64,000 nt of DNA from Cylindrotheca closterium (Eukaryota; Bacillariophyta; Bacillariophyceae; Bacillariales; Bacillariaceae), in the NCBI GenBank assembly GCA_933822405.4, contig CAKOGP040000003.1, forward strand, positions 1 to 64,000. The letters are read 5' to 3'. The number at the start of each line of letters is the position of its first letter. Positions within the stretch are counted from its first letter, which is position 1. The position numbers were made by a program, and so were the translations under genes. Below are positions 1 to 9,998 of the stretch, in pieces. The notes under the pieces were generated by a model. The model was not told the origin of the DNA. It ran no database searches and saw nothing but the letters and a program-made list of their open reading frames with translations.

Positions 1-509
1 CCGGCGTGGCTTTAGTAGAGCGGTACCGACTTGACGGGCGCACGCGTGCAATTCCGGAATCTCCAAGTAGTCCCGATATCTTTTGGTTGGCGCCGTTCGT
101 CTGCCCTTCGAGCTGATGCAAGAGATGTGTCGGAAGGTTCAAGTTGAAAGTACACTTTTCGTTAACTCGTTTGAATATATTCGTAGTGGGAACACTAGCC
201 TATTGTAAAACATTTTTGCTCAGCCAATTCTTATTATTGCTACAGTAGTCGTATTCGAAAAAGAACATGAGATAAAAAAATTGCTGTTGCGTGTTCTTTA
301 TATATGTATATTATTCCTTTGGGGCTTAATATATAAAAAAAAGAAAATGTAAAGGTGACGGTATCCTCTAAACGTTTTGAAGCTGCCGAGGTGTTCCAAT
401 GATTTATAAACGACGTCAGTCAGAGTTCCCGGAATATATGCAGAGCTCCGCATGTAGTTTCAAAAGCTTTTTCACAACATAAAAAAATTGCCGAAACTGA
501 GTTGCAATA
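1..509. other. Spacer before the first HA-domain gene
   Basis: No supported gene. The last 100 bases contain a block shared with the inverted paralogue at 5721-6677 (see 411-433), so this is probably promoter and 5' UTR. A short A-rich tract lies near 335-345. Confidence 0.5.
411..433 (+). promoter_or_regulatory. Conserved GACGTCAG block upstream of HA-domain gene
   Basis: Bases 411-433 contain GACGTCAG followed a few bases later by GTTCCCGGA. The reverse strand at 6751-6774 upstream of the inverted paralogue has TGACGTCAGCCAGTGTTCCC, with a full TGACGTCA palindrome at 6766-6773. TGACGTCA is the classical CRE/bZIP core. Surrounding non-coding sequence has diverged much more than this block, which suggests a retained regulatory element; binding is inferred, not shown. 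Confidence 0.4.
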
Positions 510-1508
510 ATGCTTATTTCCATTGCCAAGCACACCGAAAGCTATTCAGATCTTCTCGATGAGGGCCTATTGTCGCTGATGCAATGTCCTCCTCTACCGT
601 CCTTTGAAATGACAGCCTCGGCTTTTTCCTACATTTCCTCCTCCACGCCAGCAATGTGCTTTGAGGATCCCTTTGATGACCCACGCATGGAGCCTTTGCC
701 TCTTCTCCCCTGCACTTCAAGTGACAAGCAAATGCTGTCTTCTCAATCGGTACCCAATGCCTTACCTTTGTTCGCGGCAAATGATGCGAGTGGTCTTGAA
801 TCTCCTTTCGTCCAACTGAACAAGTCATCTGCGGCCACACTTCGACAAGACCTGATCGACATCATGGACCCCATCATCAATGCCGGTGGACCCAAACGAA
901 GTTGCGAAGCCGTCTTCTTCGACAACGACCAGGGCCCGCTCAACGCCAAGCGACAACGGACGAGCCACCTCTTACAAGTCTCCGAGGAAGAAAGCACAGC
1001 TCGCTTTCGTCCATATCAAGAGACGCAGTGGCAAGATCAGTTCCAAAAGCTCGTCCAGTACAAGCTAAAGCATGGACACTGCTCTGTGCCTCACTCTTGC
1101 AAAGAAGACCCCATCCTCGCCCGATGGGTCAAGAGGCAAAGGTATCAATATAAGAAGTTCAACGATAACAACCCTACCTCTACGATGACCACTCGTCGTA
1201 TTCAAGTATTGGAATCCCTCGGCTTTGTCTGGAAATCGCACGCCTCCGCATGGGAAGACAAGCTGAACGAGCTAAAGGCCTTCAAGCAACAGCGAGGCCA
1301 CTGCAACGTTCCGGCTCACTATCCAGAGAATGCTGCACTGTCCACTTGGGTAAAGTCTCAGCGTCGGCAGTATAAGCTTTATATGTCTGGGTCATCTGCG
1401 TCGACTATGACGATCGATCGGCTCCTACAGCTGCAATCAGTAGATTTCGTTTTCGACGCCTCAAAGAAGCCATCCGCACCTTGTCAAGCAAGCTGGCCAC
1501 TGCTGTAA
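510..1508 (+). CDS. Two-HA-domain protein (copy A of inverted pair)
   Basis: This 332-residue intronless protein has an N-terminal acidic, Ser/Pro-rich half and two helicase-associated (HA, PF03457-type) repeats at about 170-238 and 247-318. Each repeat has a W..K...L..FK...GHC.VP core followed by L..WV..QR.QYK. There is no helicase ATPase domain, so it should not be called a helicase. HA domains are small helical modules presumed to bind nucleic acid, and a nuclear regulatory role is inference. Residues 98 to 320 match the inverted copy at 5721-6677 at all but about one position, while the N- and C-termini differ and copy A carries about 18 extra residues near position 75-92. The ATG at 510 is the first in frame, and the paralogue begins at the equivalent place. 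Confidence 0.85.
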   Translation: MLISIAKHTESYSDLLDEGLLSLMQCPPLPSFEMTASAFSYISSSTPAMCFEDPFDDPRMEPLPLLPCTSSDKQMLSSQSVPNALPLFAANDASGLESPFVQLNKSSAATLRQDLIDIMDPIINAGGPKRSCEAVFFDNDQGPLNAKRQRTSHLLQVSEEESTARFRPYQETQWQDQFQKLVQYKLKHGHCSVPHSCKEDPILARWVKRQRYQYKKFNDNNPTSTMTTRRIQVLESLGFVWKSHASAWEDKLNELKAFKQQRGHCNVPAHYPENAALSTWVKSQRRQYKLYMSGSSASTMTIDRLLQLQSVDFVFDASKKPSAPCQASWPLL

Positions 1509-1831
1509 ACAATACTTAGTTATAAGCTTCCATCACTAGCCTACCAGTTGCAAACACATGTCGAAATTTCTTTTTCTGGTCTTACTCTACCTTTGATGGT
1601 TATTGAATACTAGCTCAGAGTTTATCGTCTAACCTACTGTAGAGATTTGAAAATCAACAGGACGTGCCCCCCGAAGTCGCGATCGGAATTATCCAAGAAA
1701 CGAAAAATCCTTGCTCCGAAACGGGTAGACACCAGTAGACGCATTTGAAAACTTAGCTTGTCTCGTCGATCGGTTTCGAGTATCTAGCAACGATTGGGGC
1801 AACCTCCATAAGCTCAAGAGCATTCTCAGTT
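1509..1831. other. Intergenic spacer between convergent genes
   Basis: Convergent 3' ends of the HA gene and the SGNH-like gene. I see no further feature. Confidence 0.4.
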
Positions 1832-3529
1832 TCATTGTTGCAGTCGACTCGGATAGTAATAGGTCAGCAGAATCCGGTTCAGCAGCGGCATGACGTGTCG
1901 GGCATCCCCACGAATGTATTGATGTCCACTCAAATATGATGCATGCATAAAGTCCAACAGCGTGATGTTTCCGACATGTTTCAGCAACTCAACTTGCTTT
2001 CTATACAAGTCAAAGCTCCGATGATAGCTCATGTACTTCAGTGGTCGACGATCAAACCATCCACCCTCCTGTCCAGCCACGTACAGCTGAAGCGCAAGCC
2101 CAGAGTGCCAATAAATATCCACATTGCCCATCGGACCAAATGTGTATTTCAGTTGTTTGAGCATATACCTCAACGCAGTTAAGTGATTGTTAAACTCTGG
2201 ACCACTGTTTTCAGGAAAGACGATGTCCCAACACGCCGATCCTATCATTAAGGCATACCTATTTTCGAATGGATTGTCATCTTCGTACATGGTTAGATTG
2301 GCAAACCATTGTATTTTGGGAAGAAATAAACGCTTCATGGATCGCATTTGCAAGGCAGAATCCGGTTTCCGAATAAAGTGAAGATTCTTAATGGTCTGGT
2401 TATTGTCTCTCCAGAGTCCATGCAAATTGGAATCACCAAATATCATGACTTTGTGATACTTGTCGAAATCAATTTTACGGTCAGCATTTGGTGACTGAAA
2501 GACTCGCATTTGCGGTGGATAGGGAACATAGGTGTGATAGCGTCTCATGATGGCACCTCCGGTCCGCCATTCTTTTTTGGCAGGATGATGCAATTCGCCG
2601 AGACCACAGGTATACGACATGAATAACGTAAAGATACCACCATCGATCTTGAAGCGACTTCCAGTCTCTGAAGTCCCCTTGGGTTGGTAGCGGCCTTCTC
2701 TCAAAAGTTTGGACCCCTTGCGTCCCATCATATTGACAAAGTTGATATCTTTCCGTCTGGTGAAAGGCGTCGTATGAAAGTCTAGACGATACGTCCCATC
2801 TCCTTGATCCAGTGAATAAGCCACAGCAGTTGGTGCTGCCTTGGTTTTATTGCGGTGATGGTACATGACGTACATTTCATCACCACCCATGGTCTTGGGT
2901 CGGCTGTGATTGTCCAAGGATTGCAACAGCCAATATTCTTCCGTTTCATTGGATCCTGGATGCAGTTTTAGTCGATATTGAGCTGTCCATGGACAAGTTC
3001 CAGTTAGAGGATGGATCCTTCTCAGGTTGAAATCGGTCTCCGTCATATTGGGTAAGGCAGTTCCATTCCGAAAAGTCCAGATGAGATTTAAATTTCTCCA
3101 AATTTGACCATCGGGATGTTCAGGAATCAATATTGTAGAAGAGACAACGGTTTGATTGTTTGGTAAGTGCTCTGTTGTGTCTGTCGAGCTGTTCGGTTCT
3201 GTCGTTGAGGGGTCGTTCTCGTGAGGCAGAATCTTAGCTGACGATGATGACCCCATTGTCGCGGTTCGTATTCTTCTTATTCCAATGGTGGCTTGACTGT
3301 CCGGGCGCTTTGAAATCATTAGGTCCCTGCTGCTTTGGATATCAAGGGAGGCTGAAAACACATCCTGATCCAGTACGTATGCCTTTCGCAGCATATGCGT
3401 GTTGAGAGCAATCAAATAGGTAACAGAGAGTAGCACGATTACACTCAACGAGCATGAGGACACTGAACAACCAAATCTCGCCGATGTAGACGATCGAGAC
3501 CCTCTGGAATTCGTGTTGAGTCTTTTCAT
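1832..3529 (-). CDS. Type II membrane SGNH/PC-esterase-like protein
   Basis: A 565-residue protein with a short cytoplasmic N-terminus, one hydrophobic segment at about residues 22-45, a Ser/Thr-rich stalk, and a lumenal or extracellular domain. That domain contains a GDSN motif near residue 365 and a DARH (DxxH) motif near residue 541. GDS(N) plus C-terminal DxxH is the catalytic signature of the SGNH-like esterase fold seen in the TBL/PMR5 and NXPE PC-esterase families, whose plant members O-acetylate cell-wall polysaccharides in the Golgi. A Golgi acyl-esterase or acyltransferase acting on glycans is therefore plausible but unproven. I start at the ATG at 3529; the open frame extends 29 codons further upstream only to a TTG. 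It sits inside the inverted HA duplication. Confidence 0.65.
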   Translation of the reverse strand: MKRLNTNSRGSRSSTSARFGCSVSSCSLSVIVLLSVTYLIALNTHMLRKAYVLDQDVFSASLDIQSSRDLMISKRPDSQATIGIRRIRTATMGSSSSAKILPHENDPSTTEPNSSTDTTEHLPNNQTVVSSTILIPEHPDGQIWRNLNLIWTFRNGTALPNMTETDFNLRRIHPLTGTCPWTAQYRLKLHPGSNETEEYWLLQSLDNHSRPKTMGGDEMYVMYHHRNKTKAAPTAVAYSLDQGDGTYRLDFHTTPFTRRKDINFVNMMGRKGSKLLREGRYQPKGTSETGSRFKIDGGIFTLFMSYTCGLGELHHPAKKEWRTGGAIMRRYHTYVPYPPQMRVFQSPNADRKIDFDKYHKVMIFGDSNLHGLWRDNNQTIKNLHFIRKPDSALQMRSMKRLFLPKIQWFANLTMYEDDNPFENRYALMIGSACWDIVFPENSGPEFNNHLTALRYMLKQLKYTFGPMGNVDIYWHSGLALQLYVAGQEGGWFDRRPLKYMSYHRSFDLYRKQVELLKHVGNITLLDFMHASYLSGHQYIRGDARHVMPLLNRILLTYYYPSRLQQ

Positions 3530-3866
3530 GATCTCGATAACGGTTTCAAGTCGGAAATCAATCCTCCAGTCATGTCTAATATCTTCTGCACACAACAAGA
3601 CCGCAACACTGGACAAACATATTATTTTTGCCGTGCGCTGAATATTATATTTTTTATCATCATTGCATTATTATTATTACACATTCCGGAGGTGTAGTCG
3701 AGGGGGTCGACAATAATAGTTAATTTTTGCGCGCGATATAGAGAGGCTATTATAATACATTGTAGGGCGAGGGCTGTATTATAAAATAGTAGATACGAAC
3801 CAATAATACTCATCCAAACTAGCTATGAGACACAATCTTCTTACAAAAAATACATAATTTTAGGAT
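3530..3866. other. AT-rich spacer
   Basis: Rich in short T/A runs. It holds the 5' flank of the SGNH-like gene and the 3' flank of the next HA gene. No supported gene. Confidence 0.4.
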
Positions 3867-4814
3867 TTAATAACTGGCTGCTGCTGACCTCCTTCTGACA
3901 TTTTGAATGTCAAAGACAAAACCCACCGATTGTAACAGCTGGAATCGTTCCATTGTCATGGTCGACGAAGACGAGCCAGTCATGTAAAGTTTGTATTGGC
4001 GACGTTGACATTTCACCCAAGTCGATAGCGCGGGATTCTCTGGATAATGTGATGGGACGTTGCAATGACCTCTTTGTTGCTTGAAGATTCTGAGCTCATT
4101 GAGCTTCTCCTGCCACGCAGATGAATGGGAGTGCCAGATAAAGCCAATAGACTCAAGCTCTTGGATGCGTCGAGTCGTCATGGTGGATGTGGGATTGGAA
4201 TCGTGGAACTTCTTGTATTGATACCGTTGTCTCTTGACCCATCGGGCAAGGATGGGGTCTTCTTGGTAAGAATGAGGAACACAGCAGTGTCCATGAAGAA
4301 GCTTGTATTGGATGAGCTTTTGGAACTGCTCTCTCCACTGTTTTTCTTGATAAGGACGAAAGCGAGCAGCATTTTCTTCTCTATGAGCAGATTGGACAGG
4401 GTTCATCCGTTGGCGCTTGTATGGGCGTTGACTGTTGTTGGAGGAGCCATCTTCTGGGCTTCGTTTGCAGCCAACAATATCAATGACGGGATTCAGAATA
4501 TCAATCAGACCCTTATGCAGGTTGGCGCCCAAAGGCTCATCCAGTTGCGTGAAAGGGGATGTGAATCCATCAAAGCTTGAATGAGCCATTGATGACGGTT
4601 GGTCTTGCGACCTGATAGGCAAAGGTTCCATGTTTATATCATCAAATGGATCCGTGAACGAGAGTGGTAGTGGAGAAACGAAGGAGGAATATGGGACTGT
4701 CATTTCGAAGGAAGGCAAAAAGGAATCAATAAGTGACAGTGGGCCATCATCTGAGAGACTTGGATAGCTGTGGCTATGGTTTCGACGCTTGTGGTTGATG
4801 TCGGTGAAGCTCAT
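3867..4814 (-). CDS. Two-HA-domain protein (divergent third copy)
   Basis: A 315-residue intronless protein with the same plan as its two neighbours: an acidic, Ser/Pro-rich N-terminus containing a conserved FEMT...FTDPFDD...MEPLP stretch, then two HA repeats at about 155-222 and 230-300 with GHC.VP and WVK.QRRQYK cores. It is clearly homologous along its whole length but much more diverged than the inverted pair, so it represents an older duplication. The conserved N-terminal acidic motif shared by all three suggests a functional segment, for example an interaction or activation region; this is inference. No ATPase motifs. Confidence 0.85.
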   Translation of the reverse strand: MSFTDINHKRRNHSHSYPSLSDDGPLSLIDSFLPSFEMTVPYSSFVSPLPLSFTDPFDDINMEPLPIRSQDQPSSMAHSSFDGFTSPFTQLDEPLGANLHKGLIDILNPVIDIVGCKRSPEDGSSNNSQRPYKRQRMNPVQSAHREENAARFRPYQEKQWREQFQKLIQYKLLHGHCCVPHSYQEDPILARWVKRQRYQYKKFHDSNPTSTMTTRRIQELESIGFIWHSHSSAWQEKLNELRIFKQQRGHCNVPSHYPENPALSTWVKCQRRQYKLYMTGSSSSTMTMERFQLLQSVGFVFDIQNVRRRSAAASY

Positions 4815-5720
4815 GTTGGAAATTTGAAATTAGTTGCGTCAGTCAAAGAGAAATTATGAGGTCCTGGAAGGATTGTTTTTTTTTCAGTTGAAGTTGATCT
4901 GACGTTGTACGCTGTTCTCCATGGGTATTTACGATGAAAGGCCTTGGTCGAACAATTGAATTAGCGGATGGAGAAACTATATTTCATTTTGTACTTTTCA
5001 CGTCAATCCTATCAAAGAGGATTCCCGTTTTCGTTAATTGATATCGATAAAAAGTGTTTGTACAAGCATTCATGTCGATGGTGTCGGGTGCATTTACACA
5101 CCCATCGTCCGAAAACTTGTCGAACAAGATGAAGTTGGGGAGAACTCTGTGATGATGTGGACTTATCAACGTCAGCAGCGGTATATCGCTAAGGAAAACT
5201 CGTGTGTGCAACGGAGAAAGCCGTACTGTAATTGGTATATATCGATGCACCGCCAGTACCAAGCTGGACATGGTTGAAGTTGGATATCTCACTCCCGAGT
5301 TCGGTTTGCGCGATGTTCTTTCGGAGTCTTGAATGTCGACCTTGTTCTTTGTGACTGACTCATGCAAATCTGATCTTATGATGATGAGATACAGTACTGT
5401 ACCGAATTTCACATCATAATCGTTTCATTCTCCCTCTTGCACTGGCACTGGGGTATCGTAACTGGGACCTGATTCAGAACCAAGGCTTGTTGAAATCAAC
5501 AATGGTGTTCGTTTCATGTTACGTACAGTACAGACCTTTGTAGAAAAGCCGTGATATTGCCAAAATATACCGATGTTGCATATAGCGAGATAGCCAAGAG
5601 CCAGAACCTGCTTTTTCAAAAATAAAACACCGATAAGATAATGACGTATTATTCAAAGAAGACAAAGAAGAGTAACTATCGTTTATTTTAAAATATATTC
5701 ATTTTTTCTTAAAAAGCATG
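4815..5720. other. Intergenic spacer, no supported gene
   Basis: Several open frames occur on both strands, but none has a recognisable domain, a good start context or a paralogue. It includes the 5' flank of the 3867-4814 gene and the 3' flank of the 5721-6677 gene. Confidence 0.4.
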
Positions 5721-6677
5721 TTAACATCCTTTCGAATGACATCTTGAGGCATCAAATACGAAATCCACTGATTGCAGCTGTAGGAGCCGATCGATCGTCA
5801 TAGTCGAAGCAGATGACCCAGACATATATAGCTTATACTGCCGACGCTGAGACTTTACCCAAGTGGACAGTGCAGCATTCTCTGGATAGTGAGCCGGAAC
5901 GTTGCAGTGGCCTCGCTGTTGCTTGAAGGCCTTTAGCTCGTTCAGCTTGTCTTCCCATGCGGAGGCGTGCGATTTCCAGACAAAGCCGAGGGATTCCAAT
6001 ACTTGAATACGACGAGTGGTCATCGTAGAGGTAGGGTTGTTATCGTTGAACTTCTTATATTGATACCTTTGCCTCTTGACCCATCGGGCGAGGATGGGGT
6101 CTTCTTTGCAAGAGTGAGGCACAGAGCAGTGTCCATGCTTTAGCTTGTACTGGACGAGCTTTTGGAACTGATCTTGCCACTGCGTCTCTTGATATGGACG
6201 AAAGCGAGCTGTGCTTTCTTCCTCGGAGACTTGTAAGAGGTGGCTCGTCCGTTGTCGCTTGGCGTTGAGCGGGCCCTGGTCGTTGTCGAAGAAGACGGCT
6301 TCGCAACTTCGTTTGGGTCCACCGGCATTGATGATGGGGTCCATGATGTCGATCAGGTCTTGTCGAAGTGTGGCCTCAGATGACTTGTTCAGTTGGACGA
6401 AAGGAGATTCAAGACCACTCGCATCATTTGTCGATGGCATTTGCTTGTCACTTGAAGTCCAGGGGAGAAGAGGCAAAGGCTCCATGCGTGGGTCATCAAA
6501 GGGATCCTCAAAGCACATTGCTGGCGTGGAGGAGGAAATGTAGGGAAAAGACGAGGCTGTCATTTCAAAGGACGGTAGAGGAGGACAGTGCATCAGTGAC
6601 AATAGGCCCTCATCGAGAAGATCTGAAGAGCTTTTGCAGTGCTTGCGAAGCTTGTCGCTGTCGTTAGTTGATGTCAT
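5721..6677 (-). CDS. Two-HA-domain protein (copy B of inverted pair)
   Basis: A 318-residue intronless protein, practically identical to the 510-1508 product from its middle to near the C-terminus, with two HA repeats at about 156-224 and 233-304. The N-terminus (MTSTNDSDKLRKHC) and the last six residues differ, and it lacks the 18-residue segment present in copy A. Nucleotide differences between the copies are few and often silent. As with the other copies, a nucleic-acid-binding role rests on the HA domain only. The start at 6677 lies 89 bases from a perfect TGACGTCA palindrome. Confidence 0.85.
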   Translation of the reverse strand: MTSTNDSDKLRKHCKSSSDLLDEGLLSLMHCPPLPSFEMTASSFPYISSSTPAMCFEDPFDDPRMEPLPLLPWTSSDKQMPSTNDASGLESPFVQLNKSSEATLRQDLIDIMDPIINAGGPKRSCEAVFFDNDQGPLNAKRQRTSHLLQVSEEESTARFRPYQETQWQDQFQKLVQYKLKHGHCSVPHSCKEDPILARWVKRQRYQYKKFNDNNPTSTMTTRRIQVLESLGFVWKSHASAWEDKLNELKAFKQQRGHCNVPAHYPENAALSTWVKSQRRQYKLYMSGSSASTMTIDRLLQLQSVDFVFDASRCHSKGC

Positions 6678-8370
6678 AGCAACAACTCAGTATCGGAAAT
6701 TATGAGGACGAATGTTACGATTTTTTCCTTTTATTTTCGCAATTTGAGCATCCGGGAACACTGGCTGACGTCAAAATATAAAATCGTTTACTCCATTCGA
6801 TCGAGAGATCATGTTCTGTCGTTAGTTGTTTGTAGAATACGAGTTATGATTTACTTTACTTGGACAGTCGCCTGAGGCCTTTGAGTCATTAGGTTCGATA
6901 GAGAACCAACTGAGATTTTAGTTCTTTACCTGTAAATACCGCGACCAACCAAAATTTCGACACTATAGTCCCAACGGGATACGGTACAAGTACACGTGTA
7001 CGGCCCAGCTAAAAAGTCCATATCATATTTATGGTGAAGATAATCGAAGATTACCCAGCGCCGCCTCCACCCCTGGGCTTGAATCGCATGATGTCGTCTT
7101 TGTCTAGAGAAATCGCACACGTACTGTATGCTACCATGGAAACGGTGGCAAAGCCTAATGCTACAGTACATACGAGAAGCGAAAAGGTTTGGCACAGTAG
7201 CGAGGTACTAAGTTAGTGACCGGTTTGCTAAAAGATGAAATCTTTCATGAAAAACGGAATGCAAAGCAAAAGCAACTTTTGAACAAACGCAAGGTGCATC
7301 AAATAGACCTCAGAGCATACTTCCCAGCAAAGAAATCTAAACCTAACTGATTTCTAAAATGTTACAGGAAGGTGATTGCACCGGTACACAGATATTTTCA
7401 CGGATGTGGCGTGTGGCGTTGCAGTGGTGGTGCGGCCTGCTGCTTTTTGCCGGTCGTCTGCCTGAACCCGCAGTGATATTTTTTCTCATACCGGTATATA
7501 TACCGGTACAGTCAAGAAGAGTAAACGGTGGTAGGTACAGTGGGTACATAGCAGAGCACAAGTCTGGCTGGCATACAGTGCCTCTGACAAGAACGACTCC
7601 TAAAGTGGCGTGCGTGTAGAGAGGTGGTTGCCAGTGGATTTCGGACTATGCACTCACCAAATACTGACCAGAATAATGAGTGGAGAAGTACAGTACCGTA
7701 CGTATCAGGAAGTCAGGTTAGGGCAATGTGAGTCCGAGAATATCGAGGAATTCATTCTGCTGAGAGGAACAATCGATAGAAGTGTGTTTGGCATGGTTCT
7801 GAGAATCATAACTTCCAACAGAGCGCCAATGTTTGCCTCGGCGAGTTTCTTCGCCGCGACGAATGTTGCAAAATATCGGTAGAAGTACAGTAGAACCAAG
7901 GATAGAGGTAGAACTATAATATCGCATCTGGAACGGCCGGAAAATAGAAATTTAGCATACAATTCTTCAAAGTAAATATTGATTTTCCTGCAACTCAGCT
8001 GAGTACTGTACCGGTAGGAGACAAAGCGAACCAGAAACATGAATGATAAATAATTCAATATGCTGCGAAACTATAAAACTAACAATCCGATATGCTGCGA
8101 AACTATTACCTTTTAATTTTAAAAATGAAGCGAGCAAAAATATGTGAAAGCGAACACAAAGATGCCCAACGAGCAAAAAGATTGCCCAGAGTCTCCCCAT
8201 TGGGGACATATTTTTTGATCAGAATGTTCTAGGTCACAAAAACGAAGACTTCAACGATTGACAGAGTGACGTAACGGGCTACGAAATTAACTATATTTCA
8301 TACCTGATGCAATATGCTAGTGCAAACCAGCTTTGTTACTCTCAAGAGTAAAATGATGTCCTATTATCGT
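6678..8370. other. Long intergenic region
   Basis: No supported gene in 1.7 kb. It contains several ACCGGTA/TACCGGTA palindromes (near 7380, 7490, 7500, 8010) and a short direct repeat, ATATGCTGCGAAACTAT, at about 8059 and 8092. The frames here are short and featureless. Confidence 0.4.
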
Positions 8371-9177
8371 CTACGATTTCATTCCCTTAACATCCGCCTC
8401 GAACCAGTCAATTAGACTATTGTCGTCGCTAGGAGTGTCTTCATCATAACAGTCATTGAGCGAAATCTTATCAATCGACGTGTTGGGCGGTGCTAATTGC
8501 GCATCTGACCATATCGTATGAGCGCCATCCATTTTTCTCATCTGTGTCCAGGCGATCGTATTGGGAACACCGGGTATTGCCGGTGGAAGCTCGAGAGGAG
8601 CTCGAATGAACTCTTCCGATATTGCCCTCGTTCTACTTGAAGGCGGCGTCTCGTTTGGTTTGTCTTGTTTTGGTTTGTCTTTTTGTTTCTTCTTGGAGTT
8701 GTATGCCCTAAGGTTTTTCCCCACCTTGTCTCTTGCTATTTTGTCGCTCACCTGATACCACCGCCTCCTTTCCATATCATACCGTACAAACCCAATCCCT
8801 GCTGCTGACGATTCCTTTATGCTCACAACAATGTCACTTATCACAGCCGACTTCTCGGCCCTTGATTTTGCGTTGTTGTAAGTTTCAAGATGATTCTTAA
8901 TGCAAAAATCGAATCTACGGTTGCCAACTACATTGGTCATTTCGAAGATAGAACAGAGACTGTTAGGAAAGGCAGTGATCATTTTGGATTAATAAAGCAA
9001 TCGTACACCAGACGCCGCAGACTCACTGTGTTCATCCGCCTCCTTGTTTGAGTGGCAGATAACGTCCCATCCTCCTGGAGCAAACCCTGTGGGTAGGGCC
9101 TTGGTGCCCTCTCTCAAGTCAGGACGAAGGTAGGAGGGTATACCTTTCTTCTCATTGAATATACCTCGGTCGACCAT
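8371..9177 (-). CDS. DUF6824-type protein, two exons
   Basis: Exon 1 is 9177-9027 and exon 2 is 8927-8371, with a 99-bp GTGAGT...TAG phase-1 intron; the product is 235 residues. The domain spans about residues 35-120: GGWDVICHSNKE at the end of exon 1, then GNRRFDFCIKNHLE, a helical stretch, GFVRYD...WYQVSDKIARDKVGK. This is the conserved core of the diatom domain I recognise as DUF6824, of unknown function. The C-terminus is acidic and ends in a SLIDWFE.D element, which recurs in modified form in paralogues at 46, 48 and 53 kb. This member is diverged from those. The intron falls exactly between the H and GN motifs, as in all five simple DUF6824 genes here. Confidence 0.8.
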
Positions 9178-9998
9178 GTTTGCTGGTTTTGTGGAAAATG
9201 AACGGTTTTCTTCGGCGTATATTGCCGGCTACTTGTAGAATCTGCAAAAATCTTATTTCACTAACTGTACCGAAACAAAATTCGCCCACGTGATCCGACG
9301 TATAAATAGACGTGGGACCCCTTCGACATACAAAGGGTGTTTTTTTAGGACAGATGTTTTGAGCAGAAGACAACTGAACTATATCGTCATTGACTCTGTC
9401 TTGTGCTGGTCTCAGCTGTTTCGAACTGACACACCTGAGTATTTCATCCGCCTCCTGACACTCCTTCCCCATTACAGTACTTAGAATCAAGCAGTTGCAA
9501 TCGGTGACGGAAGCTCACAATTTTCATGTCTTGATTCCAAGTGGTGACGAAAGCTCTCAATTCTTGAAATACTGTTTGTCGATCAATCAATCTTAAAATT
9601 TGTGGGATTTCTCGGTACGAACCTTGGAAGAGGCAAAGGTGTTTTAGAAGCGAAGGTCGCTGATTGTTTCACCTCCAGTTCCAGAAGGGCTTGCGAGAGA
9701 AATTAGTTTCTGCAAGTGGTAATCACAACATTATTACCGGTAGCGATGACAAGATGAATGATTTTGCATTTGATCTGCATTCGCATACCGGTAGGTACCA
9801 ACTGCTGTAGGTTGTCAGTCATATTACCGGCACGGTTACGGAAATTGTAGAAAAATGTGCTCTGCTTAGTCGAAAAGATGAGCGGAAAACTCACATTCTT
9901 ACCGGTACAAGGATTATTCTGACGCACTACAAACGGAGCATGCCGCAACGCGCGCGTCGGAGTCGCATATTTGAATACAGAATGCGAACATTCAAAAC

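Larger units (their letters stand above)
520..6650. repeat. Large inverted duplication (arms about 0.9 kb, about 4.2 kb loop)
   Basis: The coding arms 540-1470 (+) and about 5750-6625 (-) are nearly identical at nucleotide level, with a few silent changes and one about 54-bp length difference. They face away from the centre of the locus as inverted repeats. The loop holds the SGNH-like gene and a third, clearly older HA paralogue. Near identity implies recent duplication or ongoing gene conversion. Confidence 0.75.

Noticed and set aside
510..6677. Calling the HA-domain genes helicases
   Set aside because: No Walker A/B or other helicase motifs; only the accessory HA repeats are present.
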